A stretch of 64,000 nt of DNA from Rhodococcus triatomae (GTDB lineage: Bacteria > Actinomycetota > Actinomycetes > Mycobacteriales > Mycobacteriaceae), in NCBI RefSeq assembly GCF_014217785.1, contig NZ_CP048814.1, positions 2,914,001 through 2,978,000 of the forward strand, given 5' to 3'. The notes below the pieces were generated by a model. That model worked only from the letters and a program-made list of their open reading frames with translations, did not search any database and was not told the origin of the DNA. Below are positions 24,154-32,327 of the stretch, one piece after another. Every line of letters starts with the position of its first letter. Position 1 is the stretch's first letter. A program made the translations under genes and the position numbers.

Positions 24154-25341
24154 TCAGACGAGGGGGTCGTGCTGGATCAGTTCCGGTGGAGTGCCCCCGT
24201 GTCGCAACGAGTACACGGTGGTCTTGATCATCGAGGGAGACCCGGAGATCTGTACCTGGCGGTCCGCCCAGGAACCGAACTCGGCGACGACGCGGCCCAG
24301 CCGCCCGTGCAGCCGACGATGCATCCCGGGTGGGGGTTCGGGGTCGGGAGTGGTGTGCCACCAGGGGTTCTCGTCTTCCTCGGAGACCGGGACGACGGTG
24401 AGCCACGGATTGCTCAGGGATAGCTCCCAGAGGGCTTCGATGTCGTAGAGATCGCGCGGGTAGCGGCCGCCGACGAACATGTGCACCCGCGGGTTGTTGC
24501 CGTGCTGCGCCATCTCCATCACCTGCGCCCGCAGCGGCGCGATCCCGCTTCCCGACCCGATCATCAGCACGTCGAGCCCGTTGTCCCGATCCACCTCGAG
24601 CCCACCGAGCGGGGAGGCGAGCTGCCAGCGGTCGCCTACCCGGGTCTCGTTCACGATGGCCGGGCTCACCCATCCGCCGGAGACCCGGCGCACGTGGAAC
24701 TCGATCTGGCCGTAGGGGTTCGGTGGGATCGCCACCGACAGGTAGCGCCACTGCCTGGGACGCTGTGGAATCTGGACGCTGAGGTATTGGCCGGCGTGGA
24801 ACGGGATCGGCTGGTCGGACTCGAGGCGCACGATCGCGAGGTCGTCGAGCCGGCGTTCGTGACCGACCACGGTCGCCGTCCAAGCGGCGGGCAGATCGTC
24901 CGCGTCCGCGGCGTCGCGCATGGTGGTGAGGAGCAGGGAGACGAGCCCGCTCCACGCCGAGTCGAGTGTGGGCGTCCACAGCACGTGGCTCAGGGCCGAC
25001 CGCACCGCGGCGATCAGTGCCGATCCGGCCGCTTCGTAGTGCCCGGCGGTGATGCCGTACTTGCGGTGGTCCCGGCCGAGCTGGGCCAGCAGTTCCGTCA
25101 TCGGGCCCGGCTCCTCGAGATTGTCCACGACGAACTCGAGGGCCCGGGTGAACTTGCGAGCCGGTTCCTCCAGGGAGATCGGGAACAGCGCCCGGTACTG
25201 CGGGTGCTCGGAGAACAGCGCCGCGTAGAAGAGCTGGGCCAGGTGGGACGGCCCGTGGGAGCCATGGGTGATCGACGAGAAACTGGCCCGCAGCTGCGCG
25301 ATCTCCATCGCGCTCAATCGTGCGGCCGCACGATCGGTCAC
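24154..25341 (-). CDS. Three-domain flavohemoglobin (type II-like), second copy
   Basis: A 395-residue protein: globin (proximal His in GRDHRKYG, followed by Tyr in GHYEAAG), FAD barrel (AGQYLSVQIPQ, RQWRYLSVA) and NAD domain (LMIGSGSGIAPLRA, VGGRYPRDLY, ISGSPSMIKT). It is the first gene of the globin-flavin group. The GTG at 25341 is preferred for its GGAAGG ribosome site; GTG at 25377 gives a longer form. It resembles the copy at 21910 in all three domains but is clearly diverged. Its likely substrates are oxygen and either NO or an organic electron donor; the type II class is not well assigned. Confidence 0.85.
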   Translation of the reverse strand: MTDRAAARLSAMEIAQLRASFSSITHGSHGPSHLAQLFYAALFSEHPQYRALFPISLEEPARKFTRALEFVVDNLEEPGPMTELLAQLGRDHRKYGITAGHYEAAGSALIAAVRSALSHVLWTPTLDSAWSGLVSLLLTTMRDAADADDLPAAWTATVVGHERRLDDLAIVRLESDQPIPFHAGQYLSVQIPQRPRQWRYLSVAIPPNPYGQIEFHVRRVSGGWVSPAIVNETRVGDRWQLASPLGGLEVDRDNGLDVLMIGSGSGIAPLRAQVMEMAQHGNNPRVHMFVGGRYPRDLYDIEALWELSLSNPWLTVVPVSEEDENPWWHTTPDPEPPPGMHRRLHGRLGRVVAEFGSWADRQVQISGSPSMIKTTVYSLRHGGTPPELIQHDPLV

Positions 25342-25450
25342 TCCGCCTTCCGTGTCCACCGGGCCCCCTGTACTCACCGCCGTCGTTCACCGCGTCCGCT
25401 CGTGAACTCTCACCAACCGTTCCGCTCGCGGACTCGGAGAAAGTCTAGCG

Positions 25451-25483
25451 GGGCCGCCGCGAGCAGAACTCGCGACGGCCCCG
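25451..25483 (-). terminator. Terminator after the beta-propeller lipoprotein gene
   Basis: Arms at 25451-25464 and 25470-25483 (14 bases, one mismatch) with a five-base loop, 46 bases past the stop. On the minus strand the stem is followed by GCTAGACTTTCTC, a short T-rich tail. Confidence 0.7.
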
Positions 25484-25528
25484 GACGGGGTCCCGGCTCC
25501 GGGACGTGTCACTGCATCCGGAAAGGGG

Positions 25529-27883
25529 CTACTGCGCAGGCCCGAGGTCCAGGAAGACCGTCTCGCCGGTCGCGTCGTCGAGCCCGTCGTTGTCGGTGAC
25601 CACGTACAGGTTCCCGTTCCCGGCGACGGCCACGCCCTCGGCCTTCTCCTGCACCCAGCCGCGGGTGGCCCGCAGATCCGGCGCCAGGTCGCGGTACAGC
25701 GTCTTCGGAAGGACCGTCACCTCCTCGTCGGCGCCGGTCACGCCCGATTCGGTGGGGATCTCCACCCGGTGGATCGCCTTGATCCGGGCGGCGGGGCCGT
25801 TCAGCTTGTCGCGTTCGAGGATCAGCAGCGCGCCGTCGTGCACCGTGATCTCGGACAGTCCGATCCAGTCGCCGTCGACGTCGGTCGGGTCGAGCTGGTA
25901 GCCGTACCACTGCCACCCGCCGTCGGCGGGCGTGTACCGGCCGATGCGCGCGACACCCGGCGGGTCGGTGTCCAGTTCGCGCTGCAACACCACCCAGACG
26001 GTCTCGTCGTCGCCGCTGCCCTGCACCGACACGCCTTCGAGGCCCTGGCTGCCGAGCGCGGCGCCGATGTCGTCCGGGAGGCCGATGCGTTCCTCGATCG
26101 CGCCGTCCTCCGCCACTCGGAGCAGCGCGTTCTCCGGTCCCTCGGCTCCTTCGACGGCGAGGTAGAAGCCGCCGTCCCGGCGGGCCGCGACCCCTTCGAT
26201 GTCGAGAGTCAGCGGCTGTCCGTCCTCGGTGACCGCGATTTCCCGGTCGATCAGTGCCGGGGTCTGTGTGAGATCGATGCCGAGGACGCGGGCCGGGCCG
26301 TAGGCGTCGTCGGTGGCGGTGAACAGGCGGTCGGGATCCTCCGGGTCGACGGACAGCGCGCCGAGGGCACCCCACCCGACCGGGAGTCCGTCGACGTCAC
26401 CGGAGACCAGTGACGGGAAGGCCGGGGAGCCCCCGGCTGCCGCATGCTCCTCACCCCAGCCGTAGAGGGTCACCGAGGCGCGGACGCCGGCCTCGGCATC
26501 GTCGACCTCGGAGGAAATCGCCAGCAGGTTCCGCTCCGGGATGGCCAGAATGCCCTCGGGGCCGTTGGTGGCGGGCAGGATCTGCCGGAACTGCGGGTCG
26601 GTGGGATCGCTGACGTCGTAGACGGCGACGAAGTTACTGCGCTCGGATCCGACGAGTGCCACCGGACGCCCGTCGAGTTCGGTGATCGTCAGCCCCTCCG
26701 GTTCCGGCCCCTTCGCCTCGGCGCGGCCCTCGTTGTGCAGACCGGTGCGGACCGCGAGATGGGAGAACTCGTTGCCGCCGTCCCAGACGAGGTCCCCGGT
26801 CGCGGCGTCGAAGATGGACCAGTTGCGAGTGCCGCCCTTCCAGTCGCCCTCGTTGGCGGTTGCGAGGTACCGGTCGCCGATCCACCCGATCGCATCGGGC
26901 TCGCGGGGCAGGTCGGTGATCGAGCCGGTCTGGTCGATCACCCCGTCCTCGACGGTGTCGATGTCCTCGACGCTCGCGGTACCGGCCGAGAAGAGGGACG
27001 TCACCTCGCCGGTGGGTCCGTCGATCACGGCGATGCCGTTGTTCTCCTGGAGGGTCACCGCGATCTCACCACGATCGTTGACGTCGACGTACTCGGGTTC
27101 GAGGTCCTCGGGGGTGTCCAGTCCGGCCGCGCGCGCCTGGTCGACGTCGAAGTCGACGCGCCGGGTGGTCCACGCCTGCGGCTCACCGGTGAGGTCGACG
27201 ATCTGGACGAACCCGGTCGGCGGCTGCGGGAGGTCCCCCTCCTCGCCGCCCTCGGGGGTGAAGTCCTCGTCGCGCTGGTTCTCGATCGCCACCGCGGCGA
27301 ACGTGCCGTCCGGGCTCAGTGCGATCGAGTCGGGCTGGCCACCCAGGTCGATGCTGTGTACCCGCGTGCGGTCCGCGATGCGCACGACGTCTACTCGCCC
27401 CGACGGCGCGGTGAAGTCGCCGCCGGTGGTGTCGACCACCACGAGGACGAAGTCCTGGTGCACGATCACCGACGTGGGCTGATCGTCCGCATTGCCGAGT
27501 TCGGTGAGGGAGAGCGTGCCGAGTCCGCGCGGCGTCGACGGGTCGGAAATGTCGAGGAAGCCGATCCGCTGTGCCGTCGCGTCGGTGTAGATCATCGTGT
27601 TGCCGTCGGGCGTGACCGAGGAGATCTCCGCGACCGTTTCGGTGTCGATCGGCTCACCCTCGGGGCGGTTCTCGAAGATCGGGTAAGTCGCGAGCCGGTG
27701 GTAACGCTGTGGATTCTCCACGTTCCACTCGATCGGCGCGGCCGTCGCGGTGGTGATGTCGTTCGACGAGGCGACCGACTCCTGCTCGCTGCTCGCGCAT
27801 CCTGCCGCGAGCGCGGCAACGGCCCCTGCCGCCACCGCTACCGTGCCCGCGCGTCGTCGCGCCCGGCCTGTCCGTCTCGTCAC
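25529..27883 (-). CDS. Beta-propeller lipoprotein with esterase-like domain
   Basis: A 784-residue secreted protein. A twin-Arg-rich N-terminus and the lipobox LAAGC give a lipoprotein signal. The N-terminal half looks like a seven-bladed propeller with repeats such as SIALSPDGTFAAVA. The C-terminal 350 residues resemble the esterase-like domain of the phytase family (GDVDGLPVGWGALGALSVDPED; DIEGVAARRDGGFYLAVEG; EKAEGVAVAGNGNLYVVTDNDG). The combination is known in secreted actinobacterial proteins, but the substrate is unclear; phosphate release is a family-level guess. The GTG at 27883 follows GGAGGA by eight bases. The open frame continues to 29011, antisense or out of frame to the two-component genes, and is not coding there. 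Confidence 0.75.
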   Translation of the reverse strand: MTRRTGRARRRAGTVAVAAGAVAALAAGCASSEQESVASSNDITTATAAPIEWNVENPQRYHRLATYPIFENRPEGEPIDTETVAEISSVTPDGNTMIYTDATAQRIGFLDISDPSTPRGLGTLSLTELGNADDQPTSVIVHQDFVLVVVDTTGGDFTAPSGRVDVVRIADRTRVHSIDLGGQPDSIALSPDGTFAAVAIENQRDEDFTPEGGEEGDLPQPPTGFVQIVDLTGEPQAWTTRRVDFDVDQARAAGLDTPEDLEPEYVDVNDRGEIAVTLQENNGIAVIDGPTGEVTSLFSAGTASVEDIDTVEDGVIDQTGSITDLPREPDAIGWIGDRYLATANEGDWKGGTRNWSIFDAATGDLVWDGGNEFSHLAVRTGLHNEGRAEAKGPEPEGLTITELDGRPVALVGSERSNFVAVYDVSDPTDPQFRQILPATNGPEGILAIPERNLLAISSEVDDAEAGVRASVTLYGWGEEHAAAGGSPAFPSLVSGDVDGLPVGWGALGALSVDPEDPDRLFTATDDAYGPARVLGIDLTQTPALIDREIAVTEDGQPLTLDIEGVAARRDGGFYLAVEGAEGPENALLRVAEDGAIEERIGLPDDIGAALGSQGLEGVSVQGSGDDETVWVVLQRELDTDPPGVARIGRYTPADGGWQWYGYQLDPTDVDGDWIGLSEITVHDGALLILERDKLNGPAARIKAIHRVEIPTESGVTGADEEVTVLPKTLYRDLAPDLRATRGWVQEKAEGVAVAGNGNLYVVTDNDGLDDATGETVFLDLGPAQ

Positions 27884-27905
27884 GTGTCCGTCCTCCGTCT
27901 CTCGC

Positions 27906-27925
27906 CCGCCCGGGAACCCGGGCGG
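27906..27925. repeat. Short inverted repeat between two-component and lipoprotein genes
   Basis: Nine-base GC-only arms (27906-27914 and 27917-27925) two bases apart, in the 125-base gap between the response-regulator stop and the lipoprotein start. No T-run follows on the minus strand, so either a weak terminator or a protein site. Confidence 0.4.
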
Positions 27926-28008
27926 AGCCGAGGGCAGCGTGATGGAACGGGTTGTCCGGTGTGCGGACTCGCGGTGAACGGACGATGTCCGGGGAGCGTC
28001 GGGTGGGG

Positions 28009-28629
28009 CTAGATCCAGCCGCGCCTGCGCGCTTCGAGGGCCGCCTCGTAGCGGTTGGAGACGCCGAGTTTCGCCATCGCCGCCGAGAGATAGTTGCGGG
28101 TGGTCCCCGGCGACAGATGGGCGTGCCTCGCGATTTCCTCGACGGAGGCGCCGTCGGCGGCGTACTCGAGGACGTCGGCCTCCCGGGCCGTGAGTACCGA
28201 ATCGCCGGCACTGATCGCCTCCGCGGCCAGCTCCGGGTCCACGTACCTGCCGCCCTTGTGGACGGTGCGGATGACCTCGGCGAGCGTCGCCGCCGACGTC
28301 GTCTTCGGCAGGAAGCCGCGAACCCCGGCGGACAGTGCCCGCTTGAGATAGCCGGGGCGGCCGTGGCTGGTGACGATCAGCGTGCCCGCGGTCGGTGTGA
28401 GCGCGAGCAGTTCGGTGGCGGTGTCGATTCCGTCGATGCCCGGCATCTGCAGATCGATGACCGCGACGGCGACGGGCTCGCCGGCGTCCACCCGGCGCCG
28501 CCAGGCGGCGACGAGCTCCTCGCCGGTGCCGACGTGGTCGACGACGTCGATGTCGGCCTCGAGGTCGAGCATCGTCGCCATGGCCGCGCGGATGAGTGTC
28601 TCGTCGTCCGCGAGCAGAACAGGGATCAC
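28009..28629 (-). CDS. NarL/LuxR-family response regulator
   Basis: A 206-residue regulator. The receiver domain has the acidic pair DD at 8-9, the phospho-acceptor Asp59 (VIDLQMPG), Thr in IVTS and Lys in FLPKT. A LuxR-type helix-turn-helix follows (VLTAREADVLEYAADGASVEEIARHAHLSPGTTRNYLSAAMAKLGV). The ATG overlaps the stop of the histidine kinase gene (ATGA). It probably controls the ABC exporter encoded upstream in the same operon. Confidence 0.92.
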   Translation of the reverse strand: MIPVLLADDETLIRAAMATMLDLEADIDVVDHVGTGEELVAAWRRRVDAGEPVAVAVIDLQMPGIDGIDTATELLALTPTAGTLIVTSHGRPGYLKRALSAGVRGFLPKTTSAATLAEVIRTVHKGGRYVDPELAAEAISAGDSVLTAREADVLEYAADGASVEEIARHAHLSPGTTRNYLSAAMAKLGVSNRYEAALEARRRGWI

Positions 28630-29768
28630 GCTTCCTCCCAGAGGACTTCGAGGACGAACTCGTCGCCCGCCGCGGTGGTGTCGAGCCCGGCGCCGACAGC
28701 CGCGAGCCTGTCGGCGAGCCCGCGCAGGCCCGATCCCTCACCCGGCTCGTCCACGACGCCGTTGTTGCGCAGTGACATTCCCGCAAGCCCGAGAGTGAGT
28801 GTCGCCGAGGTCGCGGACGAGTGCCGGACGATGTTCGTGGTGCCCTCGCGGACGACCCAGGCGGCGACCTCGTGGAACCGCGTGGGCACCGCGGCCGGGT
28901 CTCCTTCGACGTCGAGTCGGCAACCTGCGGCCGACAGCAGCGAGCGGGCACCGGCCACTTCACGTTCGAGACCGATGTCGCGGTAACCGCGCACCAGAGT
29001 GCGCATCTCACCCATCGACTCGACGGCCAGTGCCTTGACCTCGTCCATCTCGGCGGCGGCGCGATCGGCCGCCCCGGACCGCGAGAGGGTGGCCGCCAGT
29101 TCGCTCTTGACCGCGATCGCCGAGAAGCCCCGGCCGACGACGTCGTGTAGGTCGCGCGCGAAACGCAGGCGCTCCTCGGCGACCTGGAGTTCGGCCTCGA
29201 CCTCCTTCGCGTGTTCGAGGTCGTCGATGATCCGAAGGCTCCACAGGGTGAGCAGCGTCGTGCCGACGAGGAGGGCGCCCACGGCCACGACGGCCGCCGC
29301 GGTCTGGAGGGCCGCCACCGGGGAGGCGCCGAACGCGAGCCCGGTGGCCACGCCGACTCCGAGAAGGACCGACCACTTGTGTGGAGTGAAGGCGATGACG
29401 GTGAGTGCCGCCAGCAACGTCACGAGGATGCCGGTGACCCGTGCCTCGTCGGCGACCGTCTCCGCCGTCGAGGTGCGGGTCACGACGGCACACGCCAGCC
29501 AGATGGCTGCCAGTGCCGTCGCGGCCGCGGGCAGCGCCCACCGCCGGTAGGTCGCGTTCGGCCACGCGGAGAGTGCCGGCTGGGCCTCCACGGCACCGAT
29601 GGCCGCGAGCCCGGCGCCGACGAGAGTGATCGCCTGCCACACCGAGCCTCCGGCGATCGACATCACCGCTACCACCGAGACGATGCCCACGTGGAGCGTG
29701 ACCCGCGTGTAGTGCCGGAACTTCGCCGGACCCGAGAGCTCACGCCACCACGTGGACCAGTGCCTCAC
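28626..29768 (-). CDS. Sensor histidine kinase of the NarX/DesK type
   Basis: A 380-residue kinase. About five membrane helices in the first 150 residues give way to a HisKA_3 domain with the phospho-accepting His in RFARDLHDVVGRGF and a HATPase domain (VVREGTTNIVRHSSA as N box, GEGSGLRGLADRL as G box). There is no large extracellular sensor loop, so it may sense the membrane or the transporter itself, as in LiaS or DesK systems. The GTG at 29768 overlaps the stop of the permease gene (GTGA) and is preferred to the longer frame from 29825. Confidence 0.88.
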   Translation of the reverse strand: MRHWSTWWRELSGPAKFRHYTRVTLHVGIVSVVAVMSIAGGSVWQAITLVGAGLAAIGAVEAQPALSAWPNATYRRWALPAAATALAAIWLACAVVTRTSTAETVADEARVTGILVTLLAALTVIAFTPHKWSVLLGVGVATGLAFGASPVAALQTAAAVVAVGALLVGTTLLTLWSLRIIDDLEHAKEVEAELQVAEERLRFARDLHDVVGRGFSAIAVKSELAATLSRSGAADRAAAEMDEVKALAVESMGEMRTLVRGYRDIGLEREVAGARSLLSAAGCRLDVEGDPAAVPTRFHEVAAWVVREGTTNIVRHSSATSATLTLGLAGMSLRNNGVVDEPGEGSGLRGLADRLAAVGAGLDTTAAGDEFVLEVLWEEA

Positions 29769-30583
29769 CCGCGGTCGTCCCAGCGGAAGGTCTTGTAGAC
29801 GAGAGCCAGTGCCAGGACGGTCCATAGTGCCAGTGTCGCAAGCGGCCGACCGAACTCGGCGAAGGTACCCGCGAAATCCAGCGCCGTGGCGGACGTGTCG
29901 GTGGTCGCCGGTGTTCCCGCGGCACCGAGCCAGACGAGATCGGAGATCGCCGCGAAGGGGGTCCAGTCGGCGACCGTCGCCAGCCGATCGGGCAGGATGC
30001 CCCGGAGCGAGGCCAGCCCCACCATCGCGACCGTCATCACGGGAATCGAGGTGATCTGCGCGGCCTCCGCATTCTTCGTCACTCCACTGGTCGCGAGGGC
30101 GAGCAGCGAGAAGACGACGAGCCCGCCCGCGAGTGCGAGCAGCGTCGCAACCGGATTGACGGGGGCCGGCGCACCCGTGCCGTACACGATTCCCGCGACG
30201 GCGACGGCACCCGCGAGGGTGAGTACCGAGCCCGGTACGGCGGGGGCGGTCAGGATCTGCCAGTCCGACGCCTCGCCGGTGCGCAGCCGCTTCAACACCC
30301 CCTCGCTGCGGCGCGTGGTGACCATCGACAGCACCGAGTAGTACTGGACGAACAGCAGCGCGAAGAGGACGAACAGTTCGATGGTGGTCGCGGTCAGTGC
30401 CGGTGTCGGTGCGCCGCCGTCGCGACCGACGAAGTAGGTGAACAGCGGGATCCCCACGGGGAACACGGTTCCCATGAACACGAGAGTCTTGTTGCGGCGG
30501 AACTGGAGATACTCGGCCTTGGCGAGCGCGGAGAGCGGCCGCCGGCCGTAGCCGACCGAGGGGGAGGCGAGTGCGGTGGTCAT
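29765..30583 (-). CDS. ABC-2 type exporter permease
   Basis: A 272-residue permease with six membrane helices of the ABC-2 (drug or lipid export) kind; the N-terminal amphipathic segment ALAKAEYLQFRRNKTLVF is typical. Its ATG overlaps the stop of the ATPase gene. The operon partners (ATPase, kinase, regulator) match the BceAB- or LiaFSR-like logic in which transporter and sensor respond to membrane-active compounds; the compound is unknown. Confidence 0.88.
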   Translation of the reverse strand: MTTALASPSVGYGRRPLSALAKAEYLQFRRNKTLVFMGTVFPVGIPLFTYFVGRDGGAPTPALTATTIELFVLFALLFVQYYSVLSMVTTRRSEGVLKRLRTGEASDWQILTAPAVPGSVLTLAGAVAVAGIVYGTGAPAPVNPVATLLALAGGLVVFSLLALATSGVTKNAEAAQITSIPVMTVAMVGLASLRGILPDRLATVADWTPFAAISDLVWLGAAGTPATTDTSATALDFAGTFAEFGRPLATLALWTVLALALVYKTFRWDDRG

Positions 30584-31566
30584 CGTGCGGCTCCGATCGG
30601 GGTGGCGGTGGTCGTGGTGTCGGCGGTCTCGGTGCCCGGCGTATCCCCGATGCCGGAGGAACCGGCGCCGTCGGGGGAGCCGGCGATGTCGAGGAACACC
30701 GATTCGAGGGACGCGGCCCTGGCCTCGAGCCCGGTGAGGGTCACGCGGTGCTCACGCGCCCAGTCGAGCAGGGCGAGCAGGTGGTCTTGCAGCGTGTGGG
30801 TGGCGACGGTGACGCGGGATCGTGCGTCGACCTGCGCGCCGTCCAGCGTCGGCAGACGCAGCCCGGGGTGCTCGAATGCGATCGTCGCCGGATGCTCGTC
30901 GACGATCTCGCGCAGCGTGCCGTGCCGGGCGATCTCGCCCTTGTGCATGATCGCGATCCGGTCGGCAAGGGCTTCCGCCTCGTCCAGGTAGTGCGTCGTG
31001 AGGACCATCGTGACGCCTGATGCCTTGAGATCGGCCAGCAGTTGCCAGGTTCCACGCCGGCTCTCCGGGTCGAGTCCCGTGGTGGGCTCGTCGAGGAACA
31101 GCAACCGCGGCTGACCGAGCAGCGCGCACGCGAGGTCGACCCTCCGCTGCTCGCCTCCGGACAGCGAGCCGACCCGGACGTGGGCGCGGTCGGTGAGATC
31201 GACGCGCGTGAGGACGTCGTCGGCGGTCGTCGGGTTGGTGCAGGTGCCACGCCACATCTCGAGCGTCTCGCTGACCGTCAGGTCGGCGGGCAGGCCGCCG
31301 GACTGCAGCATGATGCCGACCTGTGGCCGGACCTTCTTGCGGTCGCGCCGCGGGTCGAGGCCGAAGATCTCGATGTCGCCGGAGTCGGGGGCGGCGAGGC
31401 CTTCCAGCAGGTCGAGCGTCGAGGTCTTCCCCGCACCGTTGGTGCCGAGCAGGGCGAACACCTCGCCCTCACCGACGTCGAGGTCGATGCCCTTGACCGC
31501 CTCGAAGGCGTCCTTGCCGTGGCCGTAGATCCGGCGCAGGCCACGTGCGGTGATGACGGCGTTCAT
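30580..31566 (-). CDS. ABC exporter ATP-binding protein
   Basis: A 328-residue ATPase of the DrrA/CcmA kind. Walker A is GTNGAGKT, the signature LSGGEQRR, Walker B LLFLDEPTTGLD, and the switch His is in LTTHYLDEAEALAD. A C-terminal region of about 100 residues, ending in a Thr-rich low-complexity tail, extends past the usual domain. The ATG at 31566 overlaps the stop of the small membrane protein gene (ATGA); an ATG four codons upstream is possible. Confidence 0.9.
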   Translation of the reverse strand: MNAVITARGLRRIYGHGKDAFEAVKGIDLDVGEGEVFALLGTNGAGKTSTLDLLEGLAAPDSGDIEIFGLDPRRDRKKVRPQVGIMLQSGGLPADLTVSETLEMWRGTCTNPTTADDVLTRVDLTDRAHVRVGSLSGGEQRRVDLACALLGQPRLLFLDEPTTGLDPESRRGTWQLLADLKASGVTMVLTTHYLDEAEALADRIAIMHKGEIARHGTLREIVDEHPATIAFEHPGLRLPTLDGAQVDARSRVTVATHTLQDHLLALLDWAREHRVTLTGLEARAASLESVFLDIAGSPDGAGSSGIGDTPGTETADTTTTATPIGAAR

Positions 31567-31835
31567 CGCTGCCCCCACTTCCGGGTTCCGACGATCCAGC
31601 GGATCACGAGGTAGGCGGCGATCGCGGTGCCGCCGATGGCGGCGACCACCGGCTCCGGCTGCAGGAGAGCGACGATCAGGCCGACGAGGACCAGAGTGAG
31701 GACGACGACGAAGGCTTCGCGCGACCGGGTCGGTGCGGGGCCGACGCGGAAGGCGTCCATGAGCAGATCGTGGAGACCGGCCTCCCGCAGGCCGGCCTCA
31801 CGGTGGACCCGGGGACGAGTGGATGCGTTGTTCAT
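31563..31835 (-). CDS. Small membrane protein heading the exporter/two-component operon
   Basis: A 90-residue protein with a charged N-terminal half and two membrane helices (FVVVLTLVLVGLIVALL and VAAIGGTAIAAYLVIRWIV) before a basic C-terminus. The ATG at 31835 has GAGG upstream; the frame continues to 31922. It overlaps the ATPase gene and starts the five-gene operon. I do not recognise the family; a role as a small regulator of the transporter or kinase is likely from context only. Confidence 0.7.
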   Translation of the reverse strand: MNNASTRPRVHREAGLREAGLHDLLMDAFRVGPAPTRSREAFVVVLTLVLVGLIVALLQPEPVVAAIGGTAIAAYLVIRWIVGTRKWGQR

Positions 31836-32327
31836 GGTGTCCAGCCTCGCGGTCGCGGGCGTGCACGAGTAGTGCGCGCGATCATCGAAGTCGCGTGGGA
31901 TTTCATGGTTCGGGGATGACAAAAGTCATGTCGGACGCCGCGTTCGGGATGGCGCCGGGCTTCTCGCCTACATGGTGACCTATCTCGTCTCGACGGCGAC
32001 GGCGTTCACTCGCTCTTTGTCCGATCGGTCTCGGCGCTGGCGAGCTAGTCGTTGCGCCCGTCAGCCGCACAGCTCTTCTGGATCCGCGCGCGCAATCGGG
32101 CCCTATTCGGCGCGCGGATACCGAGGCGGTGTGCGGATCGGAATCGTCCGCTGCCGACGGCCCGTGCGACGGTGGTTCAGGGTGGGTACAGAAAATTTCG
32201 ACCGATGTAGAGTTGAGCGGAACAGACTCAACCTTTCGTGCGTTGAGTGATATGACAAGACCGCGCGGTCGGGTCCGACCCGGACTCGCCGCGCGCACAG
32301 ATGTATATCGCGCCAGAGAGGTGACCA
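31836..32327. other. Divergent intergenic region between the exporter operon and clpB
   Basis: These 492 bases carry no convincing gene. They hold the promoters of both flanking units. The only recognisable element is the HspR-type inverted repeat at 32212-32232. An A+T-richer stretch (GAAAATTTCG) at 32191-32200 lies just before it. Confidence 0.6.
32212..32232 (+). promoter_or_regulatory. HAIR-like element (HspR operator) before clpB
   Basis: TTGAGC, seven bases, then ACTCAA: one base off the HspR-associated inverted repeat CTTGAGT-N7-ACTCAAG in its core. A further TTGAGT follows at 32243. It lies about 100 bases before the clpB start, where HspR-regulated actinobacterial clpB genes carry such sites. 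Confidence 0.72.

Noticed and set aside
26444-28012. Plus-strand open frame of 522 residues
   Set aside because: Antisense to the lipoprotein gene, with low-complexity Arg/Val/Asp content and no homology visible.
27884-29011. Upstream extension of the beta-propeller lipoprotein frame to 1160 residues
   Set aside because: The extension overlaps the response regulator and kinase genes in another frame; the GTG at 27883 has a ribosome site and a lipoprotein signal.
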